Part shown: positions 18,079-25,917 of the stretch, piece by piece
How the letters are laid out: each line of letters starts with the position of its first letter
Numbering within the stretch: the first letter of the stretch is position 1
Source of the DNA: Streptomyces sp. NBC_01439
Lineage (GTDB): Bacteria; Actinomycetota; Actinomycetes; Streptomycetales; Streptomycetaceae
Length of the DNA stretch: 64,000 nucleotides
Assembly: GCF_036227605.1 (NCBI RefSeq)
Contig: NZ_CP109487.1
Span: 3,980,001 to 4,044,000, forward strand
Direction: 5' to 3'
Notes under the pieces: generated by a model
The model's database searches: none
Told to the model about the DNA's origin: nothing
The model's input: the letters and a program-made list of their open reading frames with translations, nothing else
Made by a program: the position numbers and the translations under genes

Positions 18079-19833
18079 ATGAAGATCCACAAGTACGACA
18101 CCGTCATCGTCGGCGCCGGTGGCGCGGGCATGCGCGCCGCCATCGAGTCGACGAAGCGCAGCCGCACCGCCGTGCTGACGAAGCTGTACCCCACCCGCTC
18201 CCACACGGGCGCCGCGCAGGGCGGCATGGCCGCCGCGCTGGCCAACGTGGAAGAGGACAACTGGGAGTGGCACACCTTCGACACGGTCAAGGGCGGTGAC
18301 TACCTGGTCGACCAGGACGCCGCCGAGATCCTGGCGAAGGAGGCCATCGACGCCGTCCTCGACCTGGAGAAGATGGGCCTGCCGTTCAACCGCACCCCGG
18401 ACGGCACCATCGACCAGCGCCGCTTCGGCGGCCACTCGCGCAACCACGGCGAGGCCCCGGTCCGCCGGTCCTGCTACGCCGCGGACCGCACCGGTCACAT
18501 GATCCTCCAGACGCTGTACCAGAACTGCGTCAAGGAGGGCGTGGAGTTCTTCAACGAGTTCTACGTCCTGGACCAGCTCCTGGTCGAGGAGGACGGCGTC
18601 AAGAAGTCGGCCGGTGTGGTCGCGTACGAGCTCGCCACCGGCGAGATCCACGTGTTCCAGGCCAAGGCCGTCATCTACGCCTCCGGCGGCACCGGCAAGT
18701 TCTTCAAGGTGACCTCCAACGCGCACACCCTCACGGGTGACGGCCAAGCGGCCTGCTACCGCCGCGGCCTGCCGCTGGAGGACATGGAGTTCTTCCAGTT
18801 CCACCCGACGGGCATCTGGCGCATGGGCATCCTGCTGACGGAGGGCGCCCGCGGTGAGGGCGGCATCCTCCGCAACAAGGACGGCGAGCGCTTCATGGAG
18901 AAGTACGCGCCGGTCATGAAGGACCTCGCGTCCCGTGACGTCGTCTCGCGCTCCATCTACACCGAGATCCGTGAGGGCCGCGGCTGCGGTCCGGCCGGTG
19001 ACCACGTGTACCTGGACCTCACGCACCTGCCGCCGGAGCAGCTCGACGCGAAGCTCCCGGACATCACCGAGTTCGCGCGCACCTACCTGGGCATCGAGCC
19101 GTACACGGACCCGATCCCGATCCAGCCCACCGCGCACTACGCCATGGGCGGCATCCCGACCAACGTCGAGGGTGAGGTCCTGTCGGACAACACCACCGTC
19201 GTCCCGGGCCTGTACGCGGCCGGCGAGGTCGCGTGCGTGTCGGTGCACGGCGCGAACCGCCTGGGCACCAACTCGCTGCTGGACATCAACGTCTTCGGCA
19301 AGCGCTCCGGCATCGCCGCCGCCAAGTACTCCCAGGAGAACGACTTCGTCGAGCTCCCGGAGAACCCGGCGCAGCAGGTGGCCGACCTCGTCGAGCACCT
19401 ACGCAACTCCACGGGCAACGAGCGGGTCGCCGACCTGCGTCTGGAGCTCCAGGAGACGATGGACGCGTGCGTGATGGTGTTCCGTACGGAGCAGACCATC
19501 AAGACCGCGGTCGAGAAGATCGCGGAGCTGCGCGAGCGCTACAAGAACGTGTCCGTCCAGGACAAGGGCAAGCGCTTCAACACGGACCTGCTGGAGGCCA
19601 TCGAGCTGGGCAACCTGCTCGACCTGGCCGAGGTCATGGCCGTGTCCGCCCTGGCGCGCAAGGAGTCCCGCGGCGGTCACTACCGCGAGGACTACCCGAA
19701 CCGCGACGACGTCAACTTCATGCGCCACACCATGGCGTACCGCGAGGTCGGCGACGACGGCAAGGACTCCGTCCGGCTGGACTACAAGCCCGTCGTCGTC
19801 ACCCGCTACCAGCCGATGGAGCGTAAGTACTGA
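18079..19833 (+). CDS. sdhA: Succinate dehydrogenase flavoprotein subunit
   Basis: Catalytic flavoprotein of complex II, 584 aa, oxidising succinate to fumarate on the cytoplasmic face. FAD-binding Rossmann motif VIVGAGGAGMRAA at the N-terminus; SHTGAAQGGMAA with the His that covalently carries FAD; GGHSRNHGEAPVRR; catalytic Arg region RGEGGILRN; HYAMGGIPTN and HGANRLGTNSLLD near the C-terminus of the FAD domain. Its last base pairs overlap the sdhB start (TGATG), giving coupled translation. Full length for the family. Confidence 0.97.
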   Translation: MKIHKYDTVIVGAGGAGMRAAIESTKRSRTAVLTKLYPTRSHTGAAQGGMAAALANVEEDNWEWHTFDTVKGGDYLVDQDAAEILAKEAIDAVLDLEKMGLPFNRTPDGTIDQRRFGGHSRNHGEAPVRRSCYAADRTGHMILQTLYQNCVKEGVEFFNEFYVLDQLLVEEDGVKKSAGVVAYELATGEIHVFQAKAVIYASGGTGKFFKVTSNAHTLTGDGQAACYRRGLPLEDMEFFQFHPTGIWRMGILLTEGARGEGGILRNKDGERFMEKYAPVMKDLASRDVVSRSIYTEIREGRGCGPAGDHVYLDLTHLPPEQLDAKLPDITEFARTYLGIEPYTDPIPIQPTAHYAMGGIPTNVEGEVLSDNTTVVPGLYAAGEVACVSVHGANRLGTNSLLDINVFGKRSGIAAAKYSQENDFVELPENPAQQVADLVEHLRNSTGNERVADLRLELQETMDACVMVFRTEQTIKTAVEKIAELRERYKNVSVQDKGKRFNTDLLEAIELGNLLDLAEVMAVSALARKESRGGHYREDYPNRDDVNFMRHTMAYREVGDDGKDSVRLDYKPVVVTRYQPMERKY

Positions 19834-20591
19834 TGGCCACCCCCACCCTGGACAAGATGGAGGCGGCGGCCGCCGCCTCGCCGTTCATCACGGTCACCTT
19901 CCGGATCCGCCGCTTCAACCCGGAGATCTCCGAGGAGTCGACCTGGCAGGACTTCCAGGTCGAGATCGACCCGAAGGAGCGCGTGCTCGACGGTCTCCAC
20001 AAGATCAAGTGGGACCTCGACGGCACGCTGACCTTCCGTCGCTCGTGCGCGCACGGCATCTGCGGCTCCGACGCGATGCGGATCAACGGCAAGAACAGGC
20101 TCGCCTGCAAGACGCTGATCAAGGACATCAACCCGGAGAAGCCGATCACCGTCGAGGCCATCAAGGGCCTCACGGTGATGAAGGACCTCGTGGTCGACAT
20201 GGAGCCCTTCTTCCAGGCCTACCGCGACGTCATGCCGTTCCTGGTCACCAAGGGCAACGAGCCGACGCGCGAGCGCCTGCAGTCCGCCGAGGACCGCGAG
20301 CGCTTCGACGACACCACCAAGTGCATCCTGTGCGCCGCGTGCACGTCCTCGTGCCCGGTGTTCTGGAACGACGGCCAGTACTTCGGCCCGGCGGCGATCG
20401 TCAACGCGCACCGCTTCATCTTCGACTCGCGCGACGAGGCCGGCGAGCAGCGGCTGGAGATCCTGAACGACAAGGACGGCGTGTGGCGCTGCCGCACGAC
20501 CTTCAACTGCACCGACGCGTGCCCGCGTGGCATCGAGGTCACGAAGGCGATCCAGGAAGTCAAGCGTGCGCTGATCACGCGCCGCTTCTGA
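19833..20591 (+). CDS. sdhB: Succinate dehydrogenase iron-sulfur subunit
   Basis: Electron-transfer subunit of complex II, 252 aa. The plant-type [2Fe-2S] ligands lie in RSCAHGICGSDAM and RLACKT; the [4Fe-4S] and [3Fe-4S] ligands in CILCAACTSSCPVFW and CRTTFNCTDACPRGI. Starts inside the sdhA stop codon and is followed 20 bp later by a strong terminator, so the operon ends here. Confidence 0.97.
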   Translation: MATPTLDKMEAAAAASPFITVTFRIRRFNPEISEESTWQDFQVEIDPKERVLDGLHKIKWDLDGTLTFRRSCAHGICGSDAMRINGKNRLACKTLIKDINPEKPITVEAIKGLTVMKDLVVDMEPFFQAYRDVMPFLVTKGNEPTRERLQSAEDRERFDDTTKCILCAACTSSCPVFWNDGQYFGPAAIVNAHRFIFDSRDEAGEQRLEILNDKDGVWRCRTTFNCTDACPRGIEVTKAIQEVKRALITRRF

Positions 20592-20610
20592 CCTTCCGGT
20601 CCGAGTGCGA

Positions 20611-20645
20611 AGGCCCCGTCCCCGGTTCGCCCGGGGGCGGGGCCT
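20611..20645 (+). terminator. sdhCDAB: sdhCDAB terminator
   Basis: Stem AGGCCCCGTCCCCGG / CCGGGGGCGGGGCCT (one G:U) with loop TTCGC, followed by CGTCGTTC. Very stable; defines the operon's 3' end. Confidence 0.85.
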
Positions 20646-20734
20646 CGTCGTTCCCCCGCAGATCATGGCGCATTGGTGTCTCGCGGCTCGTGTGCGCCGC
20701 GGATACCGTCCGGCAAGGAACCGGGGAGGGATCC

Positions 20735-21037
20735 GTGGAGGAGACGGCCGCATACGAGGTCTGGCACGGCGACACCTTGGTCGGTGCGCTCTGGGACGTG
20801 CATGTCGATCAACCGTGGTTCCTCTGCCGTTTCGTGCCGGCAGCCGGCTGGGATGAGCTCGGTCCGCTCTTCGCCGCTCAGGAGGAGGCACGACGTGAGC
20901 GCTTTCCCGAGCACCTGATCGGCGCGCTCGCCGCTGTGCGAGAACTCGGTGTGGAACTGCGGCCTGTGGTGGGCGGTGAGCCGATCCGCCCGTGGATGAT
21001 CTATCTCAGCGAGGGGCGGTCAAGCTTTCGGTACTGA
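20735..21037 (+). CDS. Small hypothetical protein
   Basis: 100-aa acidic cytoplasmic protein of unknown function with no signal peptide or membrane helix. It contains YEVWHGDTLVGALWDVHVDQPWFLCRFVPAAGWDELGPLF, an aromatic-rich block that looks like a compact alpha/beta fold, and ends IRPWMIYLSEGRSSFRY. GTG start with GGGAGGG six bases upstream, which makes coding very likely. Not recognised; it follows the sdh terminator and appears monocistronic. Confidence 0.65.
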   Translation: MEETAAYEVWHGDTLVGALWDVHVDQPWFLCRFVPAAGWDELGPLFAAQEEARRERFPEHLIGALAAVRELGVELRPVVGGEPIRPWMIYLSEGRSSFRY

Positions 21038-21226
21038 CCCTCGTCGTCACCCCTTGTGCACGCGCGAAGTCGGGCCAAGCCCGGGGACCGCTCTGTCCCC
21101 GCCTCCCGGCAAGCACGGAGGGCGAGTTGGTGCGCAAGCACGTCACGGCCCCGGTCGGTGCGGCGCTCTGACCTGGGTTGGGGAGCGGGGGTACGGGGCG
21201 GGGGTCCCTGTGGAAGGATCGACTGC

Positions 21227-21787
21227 ATGAGCGAGCAGCAGCCGAATCCGTACACGAGCGACCCCGCCGGCCAGGGCGGTCAGCCGGGCACGCCCGCCAC
21301 GCCCGGTCAGGGTGACTACAAGTGGGGTCCCGGCGAAGCCAGTTACGGCTACCCGCAGCCCTACCCGACGGCGCCGGCCTACCAGCCGACCATCGGCGGC
21401 GCCGGCTTTCCGACCCCCGCCTACAGCACCGCCGTTCCGGTCGGCGGAGCCGGTCTGTCCCTCGGTGACATCACCGTCGCCGGGGACCAGATCATCACCC
21501 CGTCGGGCAACATGCCGCTCCGGGGCGCGATGTGGAACGCGACCGATTTCTCGCGCACCGAGGAGAAGATCCCGCCGCACGCGATCGTGCTCGCGATCAT
21601 CTTCTTCCTCTTCTGCCTGCTCGGACTGCTCTTCCTGCTGATGAAGCAGAAGACCACCACCGGCTACATCCAGGTCACGGTCACCAGCGGTGGCCGCCAC
21701 CACTCCACGATGATCCCGGCGGTGGACGCGTACACCTACCAGTGGGTGATGTCCCAGGTGAGCTACGCGCGGTCGCTGAGCATGTGA
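21227..21787 (+). CDS. Single-span membrane protein with Pro/Gly/Tyr-rich N-terminus
   Basis: 186-aa protein of unknown function. Residues 1-70 are a low-complexity Pro/Gly/Gln/Tyr segment (PNPYTSDPAGQGG, YGYPQPYPTAPAYQP), followed by VAGDQIITPSGNMPL, a conserved-looking strand, one strong transmembrane helix (AIVLAIIFFLFCLLGLLFLL) and a 45-residue polar tail with ample strand character (TTTGYIQVTVTSGGRHHSTMIP). GGAAGGA eight bases before ATG. The same design recurs at 49276-49947, a common Streptomyces type. Its 3' end overlaps the ECF-recombinase fusion by 25 bp. Confidence 0.75.
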   Translation: MSEQQPNPYTSDPAGQGGQPGTPATPGQGDYKWGPGEASYGYPQPYPTAPAYQPTIGGAGFPTPAYSTAVPVGGAGLSLGDITVAGDQIITPSGNMPLRGAMWNATDFSRTEEKIPPHAIVLAIIFFLFCLLGLLFLLMKQKTTTGYIQVTVTSGGRHHSTMIPAVDAYTYQWVMSQVSYARSLSM

Positions 21788-23775
21788 GGCCCGCGCTCCG
21801 CCGGGCGGGGCCTGAGCCGGCCCAGCGTGTAGCCGCCGGCCGCCGGATCCAGGGAGCGGGTGGCCTCTTTGAAGAGGTACTCGGCCCGCTCGTAGGAGAG
21901 GCGGCGCCGGCCCGTGTCCGGGCAGAGGTCGGCCGGTGCGGGCGTCCGACCCGGTCCGGGCCGCCGGTCAGAGAGGAACACCGGGCCCCGGGTCCGGCCG
22001 GCCAGCAGCCCGGGTAGGAGACGGGCGGTCCCCGAGCGCCAGCTCACCCAGGTGCGGCCGGCCGGAGCCCGGCGGTCCGCGAGGTCGAGGTCCTCGACGT
22101 TCAGTGAGAGGACCGCCTTCACCCCGGCCCCCGACTCGAACAGGAGCCGCCACAGCGTCCGTTCGCGCAGCGGCAGGTCCGGACGGCCGCAGAGCGCGTC
22201 GAGCTGGGCGGGGCCCAGCGCCGGCGCCCGGGAGCCGGTCTCCTCCGCGCGCCGCTCCAGCCCTGCCGCGAGGTCGCCCAGGTCGGCCCAGGAGCCGAAG
22301 GACCGCACGGCCGAGCGGTGCCGGTTCCAGGTCCTGGCCGCCGCCCCGCCCCAGGCCGCCCTGACGACGCCGGCCACCTGGTCGGCCGTCAGGGAGGCCA
22401 GCGGTCGCCGGTCGCCGAGGTCCAGGAGCAGCCTGCGGAGGGTCTGTCCGTAGGAGCGGACCGTCGCCGGGTCCAGCTCGTCGCGGGCGAGGAAGTCGCG
22501 GGCGGCCTCCCCGAGCGTGGGTCCGTGACCGGTCGGGTCCGTGCCGGCGATCGCGTCCGCGCGCCGCTCCAGGAAGGCGCGCTCGGCGGCGTTGCGGGTG
22601 AGTGCTGCCGCCCGGTGGAACTCCAGCCGCGCTTCCTGCTGCCGGTCGAGGCGCACCAGCAGGTCTCCCCTGACGCTCGGCAGGAGGTGGTAGTCGCGCA
22701 GTGCGGGATCGGCGGCCAGGGAGTCGACCAGATCCAGACCGACCCGGGGGCCGTGGGCCATCCCGAGCGACACGGCCCGGTTGAGCTGGACGACCGGTGT
22801 CGGCAGCAGCTGCGCCAAGGCCCCGTACAGGCCGGCAATCCGGGCCCAGTCGGTGTCCTCGGCGGTGGTGGCCTGCGCATGGCACACGGCTATCGCCGCC
22901 TGGAGGAGGTACGGGCCGGGCGACGTACCGCCGACCTGCCGGGCGCGCAGCATGGCGGTGAACCCGCGGCGGATGAGCAGCTGGTCCCAGCGTCCGCGGT
23001 TCTGCTCGTGCAGCTGTACGGGCTCGCCCGACGGGCCGGTGCGGGCGGCCGAGCGGGAGGCCTGGATCTCCATCAGGGCCACGAGTGCGTGCGCCTCGGC
23101 CTCCTGTGGCGCCAGTTCCGCCAGCAGCCGGCCCAGCCGCAGGGCTTCGAGGCAGAGCCCGGGCCGCATCAGGTCGTCGCCCGAGGTCGCCGAGTAACCC
23201 TCGTTGAAGATCAGGTAGATGACCTCCAGGACGGACGAGAGGCGTTCGGGCAGTTCGGCTTCGTCCGGCAGGTCGAAGGGCACGCGCTGCTCGGCCAGCG
23301 TCCGCTTGGCGGCGGCGATGCGCTGGGCGATGGCGGGCCCGGTGACGAGGAAGGCGCGGGCGATCTCCTCGGCCGTCAGGCCGCCGAGCAGCCGGAGCGT
23401 CAGTGCGGCCCTGGCCCCGGTCGGCAGGACGGGGTGGCAGGAGATGAGCATCAGCCGCAGGACGTCGTCCTGTTCGGGTTCCCGCTGCTGTTCCAGCTCG
23501 TGGGCGAGCTGTTCCTGCTTGTGCGCCAGCCGCCGGTCGCGCCGGATGTGGTCGACCGCCCGCCGTTTGGCCGTGGTCGTCAGCCAGGCGCCGGGGTTGT
23601 CGGGGACGCCCGTGACGGGCCACTGTTCGAGTGCGGCGACGAGCGCGTCCTGGGCCAGTTCCTCGGCGAGGCCGACGTCGTGGACCATCCGCGTGAGCCC
23701 GGCGATGATCTTCGCGGACTCGAGCTTCCAGACGGCGTCGATCGTGCGATGGGTGTCCGGCACGGGCACGATCAC
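21763..23775 (-). CDS. ECF42-like sigma factor fused to a degenerate tyrosine-recombinase domain
   Basis: 670-aa protein. Residues 1 to about 405 are an ECF42-type sigma factor: THRTIDAVWKLESAKIIAGL, region 2 up to TAKRRAVDHIRRDRR, region 4 GLTAEEIARAFLVTGPAIAQRI, then the long helical/TPR-like extension (YLIFNEGYSATSG to AERAFLERRADA). From about 415 the same frame continues into a phage-integrase-like protein: core-binding DPATVRSYGQTLRRLLLDLG and ARTWNRHRSAVRSFGSWA, then catalytic-domain LRERTLWRLLFESGAGVKAVLSL, VEDLDLADRR, TARLLPGLLAGRTRGPVFLSDRRP and RLSYERAEYLFKEA. The usual catalytic Arg after GA is replaced, the HLRHS box is reduced to TLGRLRPRP and the Tyr end is missing. It lies 60 bp after the DGPF/YCII gene, the hallmark partner of ECF42. 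The start is one of three in-frame GTGs (23775, 23769, 23763). Confidence 0.85.
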   Translation of the reverse strand: MIVPVPDTHRTIDAVWKLESAKIIAGLTRMVHDVGLAEELAQDALVAALEQWPVTGVPDNPGAWLTTTAKRRAVDHIRRDRRLAHKQEQLAHELEQQREPEQDDVLRLMLISCHPVLPTGARAALTLRLLGGLTAEEIARAFLVTGPAIAQRIAAAKRTLAEQRVPFDLPDEAELPERLSSVLEVIYLIFNEGYSATSGDDLMRPGLCLEALRLGRLLAELAPQEAEAHALVALMEIQASRSAARTGPSGEPVQLHEQNRGRWDQLLIRRGFTAMLRARQVGGTSPGPYLLQAAIAVCHAQATTAEDTDWARIAGLYGALAQLLPTPVVQLNRAVSLGMAHGPRVGLDLVDSLAADPALRDYHLLPSVRGDLLVRLDRQQEARLEFHRAAALTRNAAERAFLERRADAIAGTDPTGHGPTLGEAARDFLARDELDPATVRSYGQTLRRLLLDLGDRRPLASLTADQVAGVVRAAWGGAAARTWNRHRSAVRSFGSWADLGDLAAGLERRAEETGSRAPALGPAQLDALCGRPDLPLRERTLWRLLFESGAGVKAVLSLNVEDLDLADRRAPAGRTWVSWRSGTARLLPGLLAGRTRGPVFLSDRRPGPGRTPAPADLCPDTGRRRLSYERAEYLFKEATRSLDPAAGGYTLGRLRPRPAERGPHMLSDRA
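21787..21813 (+). terminator. Probable terminator of the 21227-21787 gene
   Basis: AGGCCCGC ... GCGGGGCCT imperfect stem immediately after the TGA at 21785. It also encodes, on the minus strand, the last residues of the truncated recombinase domain. Confidence 0.45.
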
Positions 23776-23837
23776 AACACCGGCCCCGGCTCGCACGCAA
23801 GCCGGGGCCGGATACGGGGCGCCACGGCGCCGGCGGG

Positions 23838-24161
23838 TCAGGGGCCGAAGACCTGCTGGACCACGCTCTCGCCGTCACCGACGATCCTGCGGAAGCGGCG
23901 GGCCAGTTCGATCGCCTCCTCCTTGGAGCGGACCTCGATCAGGGCGAAACCGGCCACGGCCTCCTTGGCCTCGGCGAACGGCCCGTCCGTCACGGTGATC
24001 TCGTCCCCGAGCGACGTCACCAGGACACCGCCCGGCTCCAGGCCGCCGGTCGCCAACAGGACACCGGCCGCCGACAGTTCCTCGATGAACCGGCCCATCT
24101 CCGCGTACAGGTTCTCGTCGGGGGCGGTGTCGGAAGGCCGGGTGGTCATCAGGTAGCGCAT
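23838..24161 (-). CDS. YCII-related (DGPF) domain protein
   Basis: 107-aa cytoplasmic protein of the YciI/YCII-related (DGPF) family. It shows MRYLMTTRPSDTAPDE, GRFIEELSAAGVLLATGGL, the diagnostic TDGPFAEAKEAVAGFALIEVRSKEEAIELARRF, and a C-terminal IVGDGESVVQQVFGP. Family knowledge: DGPF genes sit beside ECF42 sigma genes and are their regulatory targets; their biochemical role is unknown. A strong GAGGAGAGGGA precedes the ATG. Its promoter region is the left half of a mirror-image intergenic repeat (24162-24304). Likely in one operon with the ECF42 fusion. Confidence 0.88.
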   Translation of the reverse strand: MRYLMTTRPSDTAPDENLYAEMGRFIEELSAAGVLLATGGLEPGGVLVTSLGDEITVTDGPFAEAKEAVAGFALIEVRSKEEAIELARRFRRIVGDGESVVQQVFGP

Positions 24162-24304
24162 GGGGTCCCTCTCCTCGGTCGTGCGGTGCTTGCGACACCA
24201 CGTCGAACGGGGCGGTGTGACAGGGAACGGTCGCCGTTCCCTGTCACACCGCCGGATCGACGTGTCGGCGAGAACCGGAAACGACCGAGCAGAGAGGCAC
24301 CCAC
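24162..24304. promoter_or_regulatory. Mirror-image divergent promoter region with 43-bp palindrome
   Basis: The whole space between the divergent YCII and DUF998 genes is an inverted duplication. Its centre is a perfect stem of 20 bp (GGCGGTGTGACAGGGAACGG, 24211-24230) with a TCG loop and its complement at 24234-24253. Outside it both arms carry TCGACG, exactly 19 bases, then CGACCGAG-AGAG and a start codon about 20 bases on. The conserved TGTCG and CGACC elements resemble what is known of ECF42 target promoters, so both genes probably answer to the same sigma factor. Confidence 0.7.
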
Positions 24305-24982
24305 ATGACCACCACCACAGCCGCCACCACCACCGCCCCCGCGACCCGATCCCGCACCCGGGCCGCCACCCGCTCCCTGCTCGCCTGTGCGGTCGCGGCG
24401 ACCCCGCTGTGGGTGGCCGTGGCCCTGCCCCAGGCCGCCCTCCGCGAGGGCTTCGACATCACCCGCCACCCGCTGAGCGCCCTGAGCAACGGATCCCTGG
24501 GGTGGCTCCAGATCACCAACTTCCTGATCGTCGGAGTGCTGCTCGCCGTGGGAGCGACCGGCCTGCGCCGGGCCCTGCACGGCGGACCCGGAGGCATCTG
24601 GGCGCCGCGACTGGTGCGCGCCGCCGGTGTCGGCATGATCGCCGCGGGCGCGTTCGTCATGGACCCGGCCGACGGCTTCCCCGCGGGTACCCCCTACGGG
24701 CAGCCCGCCGCCCTCACCTGGCACAGCTACGCCCACTTCGCCGCGGGATCGATCACCTTCCTCTCGCTGATCGCCGCCTGCTACGTCCTGGGCCGTCGCT
24801 TCGGCCGCGCCGGTGAGCGTCGGTACGCCCTGCTCGCCCGGGTCGGCGGCACCGCCCTCCTGCTCGGCAACGGCTGGGCCATGGGCGGCGGCAGGGCCGG
24901 CACGCTCACCCTGGCCGTCGGCGTGATCACCGCGATGCTCTCGATCTCCTTGATCGCGAACCGCTTCCGCAGTGCCCGCTGA
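24305..24982 (+). CDS. DUF998 family membrane protein
   Basis: 225-aa integral membrane protein with about six helices, DUF998 type. After a Thr/Ala-rich N-terminus come LLACAVAATPLWVAVALPQA, the family-typical REGFDITRHPLSALSNGSLGWLQITNF (including HPLS), MIAAGAFVMDPADGFPAG, HSYAHFAAGSITFLSLIAACYVL and LLLGNGWAM. The family's role is unknown. It is transcribed divergently from the YCII/ECF42 operon from a near-identical promoter arm, which places it in the presumed ECF42 regulon. Confidence 0.82.
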   Translation: MTTTTAATTTAPATRSRTRAATRSLLACAVAATPLWVAVALPQAALREGFDITRHPLSALSNGSLGWLQITNFLIVGVLLAVGATGLRRALHGGPGGIWAPRLVRAAGVGMIAAGAFVMDPADGFPAGTPYGQPAALTWHSYAHFAAGSITFLSLIAACYVLGRRFGRAGERRYALLARVGGTALLLGNGWAMGGGRAGTLTLAVGVITAMLSISLIANRFRSAR

Positions 24983-24989
24983 ACATCGC

Positions 24990-25050
24990 TTGAACTTGTT
25001 CAAAAAGGGGTCTACAGTCACCCTCGTCAGCAAGTTTGAACACGTTCAAA
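24990..25050 (+). promoter_or_regulatory. TetR-type double operator over the promoter of the 25064 operon
   Basis: Two matching palindromes, TTGAACTTGTTCAA (24990-25003) and TTTGAACACGTTCAAA (25035-25050), flank a promoter TTGAAC-17 bp-TACAGT (24990-24995, 25013-25018). The first operator covers the -35, the second lies just beyond the expected start site: a classic repression layout. The TetR-family gene at 25918 is the obvious candidate regulator. Confidence 0.7.
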
Positions 25051-25063
25051 GGGGTTGGGGAAC

Positions 25064-25468
25064 ATGGACCTCACCGTCGTCACGTACGTCATCTACCTGC
25101 TCATCAGCATCGCCCTCACCATCTGGGTGGCCCGCACGCTCAGCCGCAACGGCCGTGTGTTCATCGGTGACGTCCTGCACGGGAACGAGAAGCTCGCAGA
25201 CGCCGTCAACCAGCTCCTCGTGGTCGGCTTCTACCTCGTGAACATCGGCTTCGTGACCCTCTACCTCCGGTCGAGCCAGGAGATCCGGACCCCCCGCGCC
25301 CTCTTCGAGGCGCTCTCGGTCAAGCTCGGCGTCGTCCTGCTGGTCCTCGGTGTCATGCACCTCGGGAACGTGTGGGTGCTGAACAAGATGCGCCGCCGCG
25401 GGATCATGGAGCGCCAGCAGACCCCGCCCGTCCCCCCGCAGGCGTGGACCGCACCGGTCGGAGCCTGA
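25064..25468 (+). CDS. Small integral membrane protein
   Basis: 134-aa membrane protein with three helices (VVTYVIYLLISIALTIWVA, LLVVGFYLVNIGFVTLYL, LGVVLLVLGVMHLGNVWVL) separated by short polar loops such as RTLSRNGRVFIGDVLHGNEKLADAVNQ. No enzymatic motif. It is the first gene after a TetR-type double operator and is followed 3 bp later by the DCC-family gene, with which it forms an operon. Function unknown; GGGGTTGGGG supplies the ribosome-binding region. Confidence 0.75.
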   Translation: MDLTVVTYVIYLLISIALTIWVARTLSRNGRVFIGDVLHGNEKLADAVNQLLVVGFYLVNIGFVTLYLRSSQEIRTPRALFEALSVKLGVVLLVLGVMHLGNVWVLNKMRRRGIMERQQTPPVPPQAWTAPVGA

Positions 25469-25471
25469 GCC

Positions 25472-25906
25472 GTGACGACCGCCGCCGCCACCGCGCCCGT
25501 GCGGAACCTGACCGTCCTCTACGACGCCGGCTGCCCGTTCTGCGTGCACATCCGGCACTGGCTGCTCGCGCAGCGGTGGCTGGTCCCGCTCGCCCTGGTC
25601 CCCGCCGCCTCCTGGGAAGCGCGGCGGCGGTTCCCCCGCCTCGACCACGCGTCGACGCTGCGGGAGATCACCGTCATCGGGGACACGGGGCAGGTGTGGA
25701 CCGGGACCGACGCCTTCATCGTGTGCCTGTGGGCGCTGGTCGAACACCGGCCGAAGGCGAACTGGCTGGCCACCCCGGCCGGCCGGCCCTTCGCCCGGGC
25801 GGCGATGCACACGGCCTCCGCCTGGCGGCGGGCCGTACGTACCGAGGGTTACCCGGAGGCCGCCGAGGGACCGGCCTGTGACGACGAGTGTTCCGTCCCC
25901 CGATAG
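25472..25906 (+). CDS. DCC family (DUF393) thiol-disulfide oxidoreductase-like protein
   Basis: 144-aa DUF393 protein. The N-terminal LTVLYDAGCPFCVHIRHWLL contains the family CPFC motif after DxxC-like DAGC, in a thioredoxin-like context; WTGTDAFIVCLWALVEHRP is also typical. Predicted cytoplasmic or membrane-associated; redox function is inferred. GTG start 3 bp after the preceding stop, so co-expressed with the membrane protein. The C-terminus is Cys/Asp/Glu-rich (ACDDECSVPR). Confidence 0.85.
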   Translation: MTTAAATAPVRNLTVLYDAGCPFCVHIRHWLLAQRWLVPLALVPAASWEARRRFPRLDHASTLREITVIGDTGQVWTGTDAFIVCLWALVEHRPKANWLATPAGRPFARAAMHTASAWRRAVRTEGYPEAAEGPACDDECSVPR

Positions 25907-25917
25907 GCTCATACATC

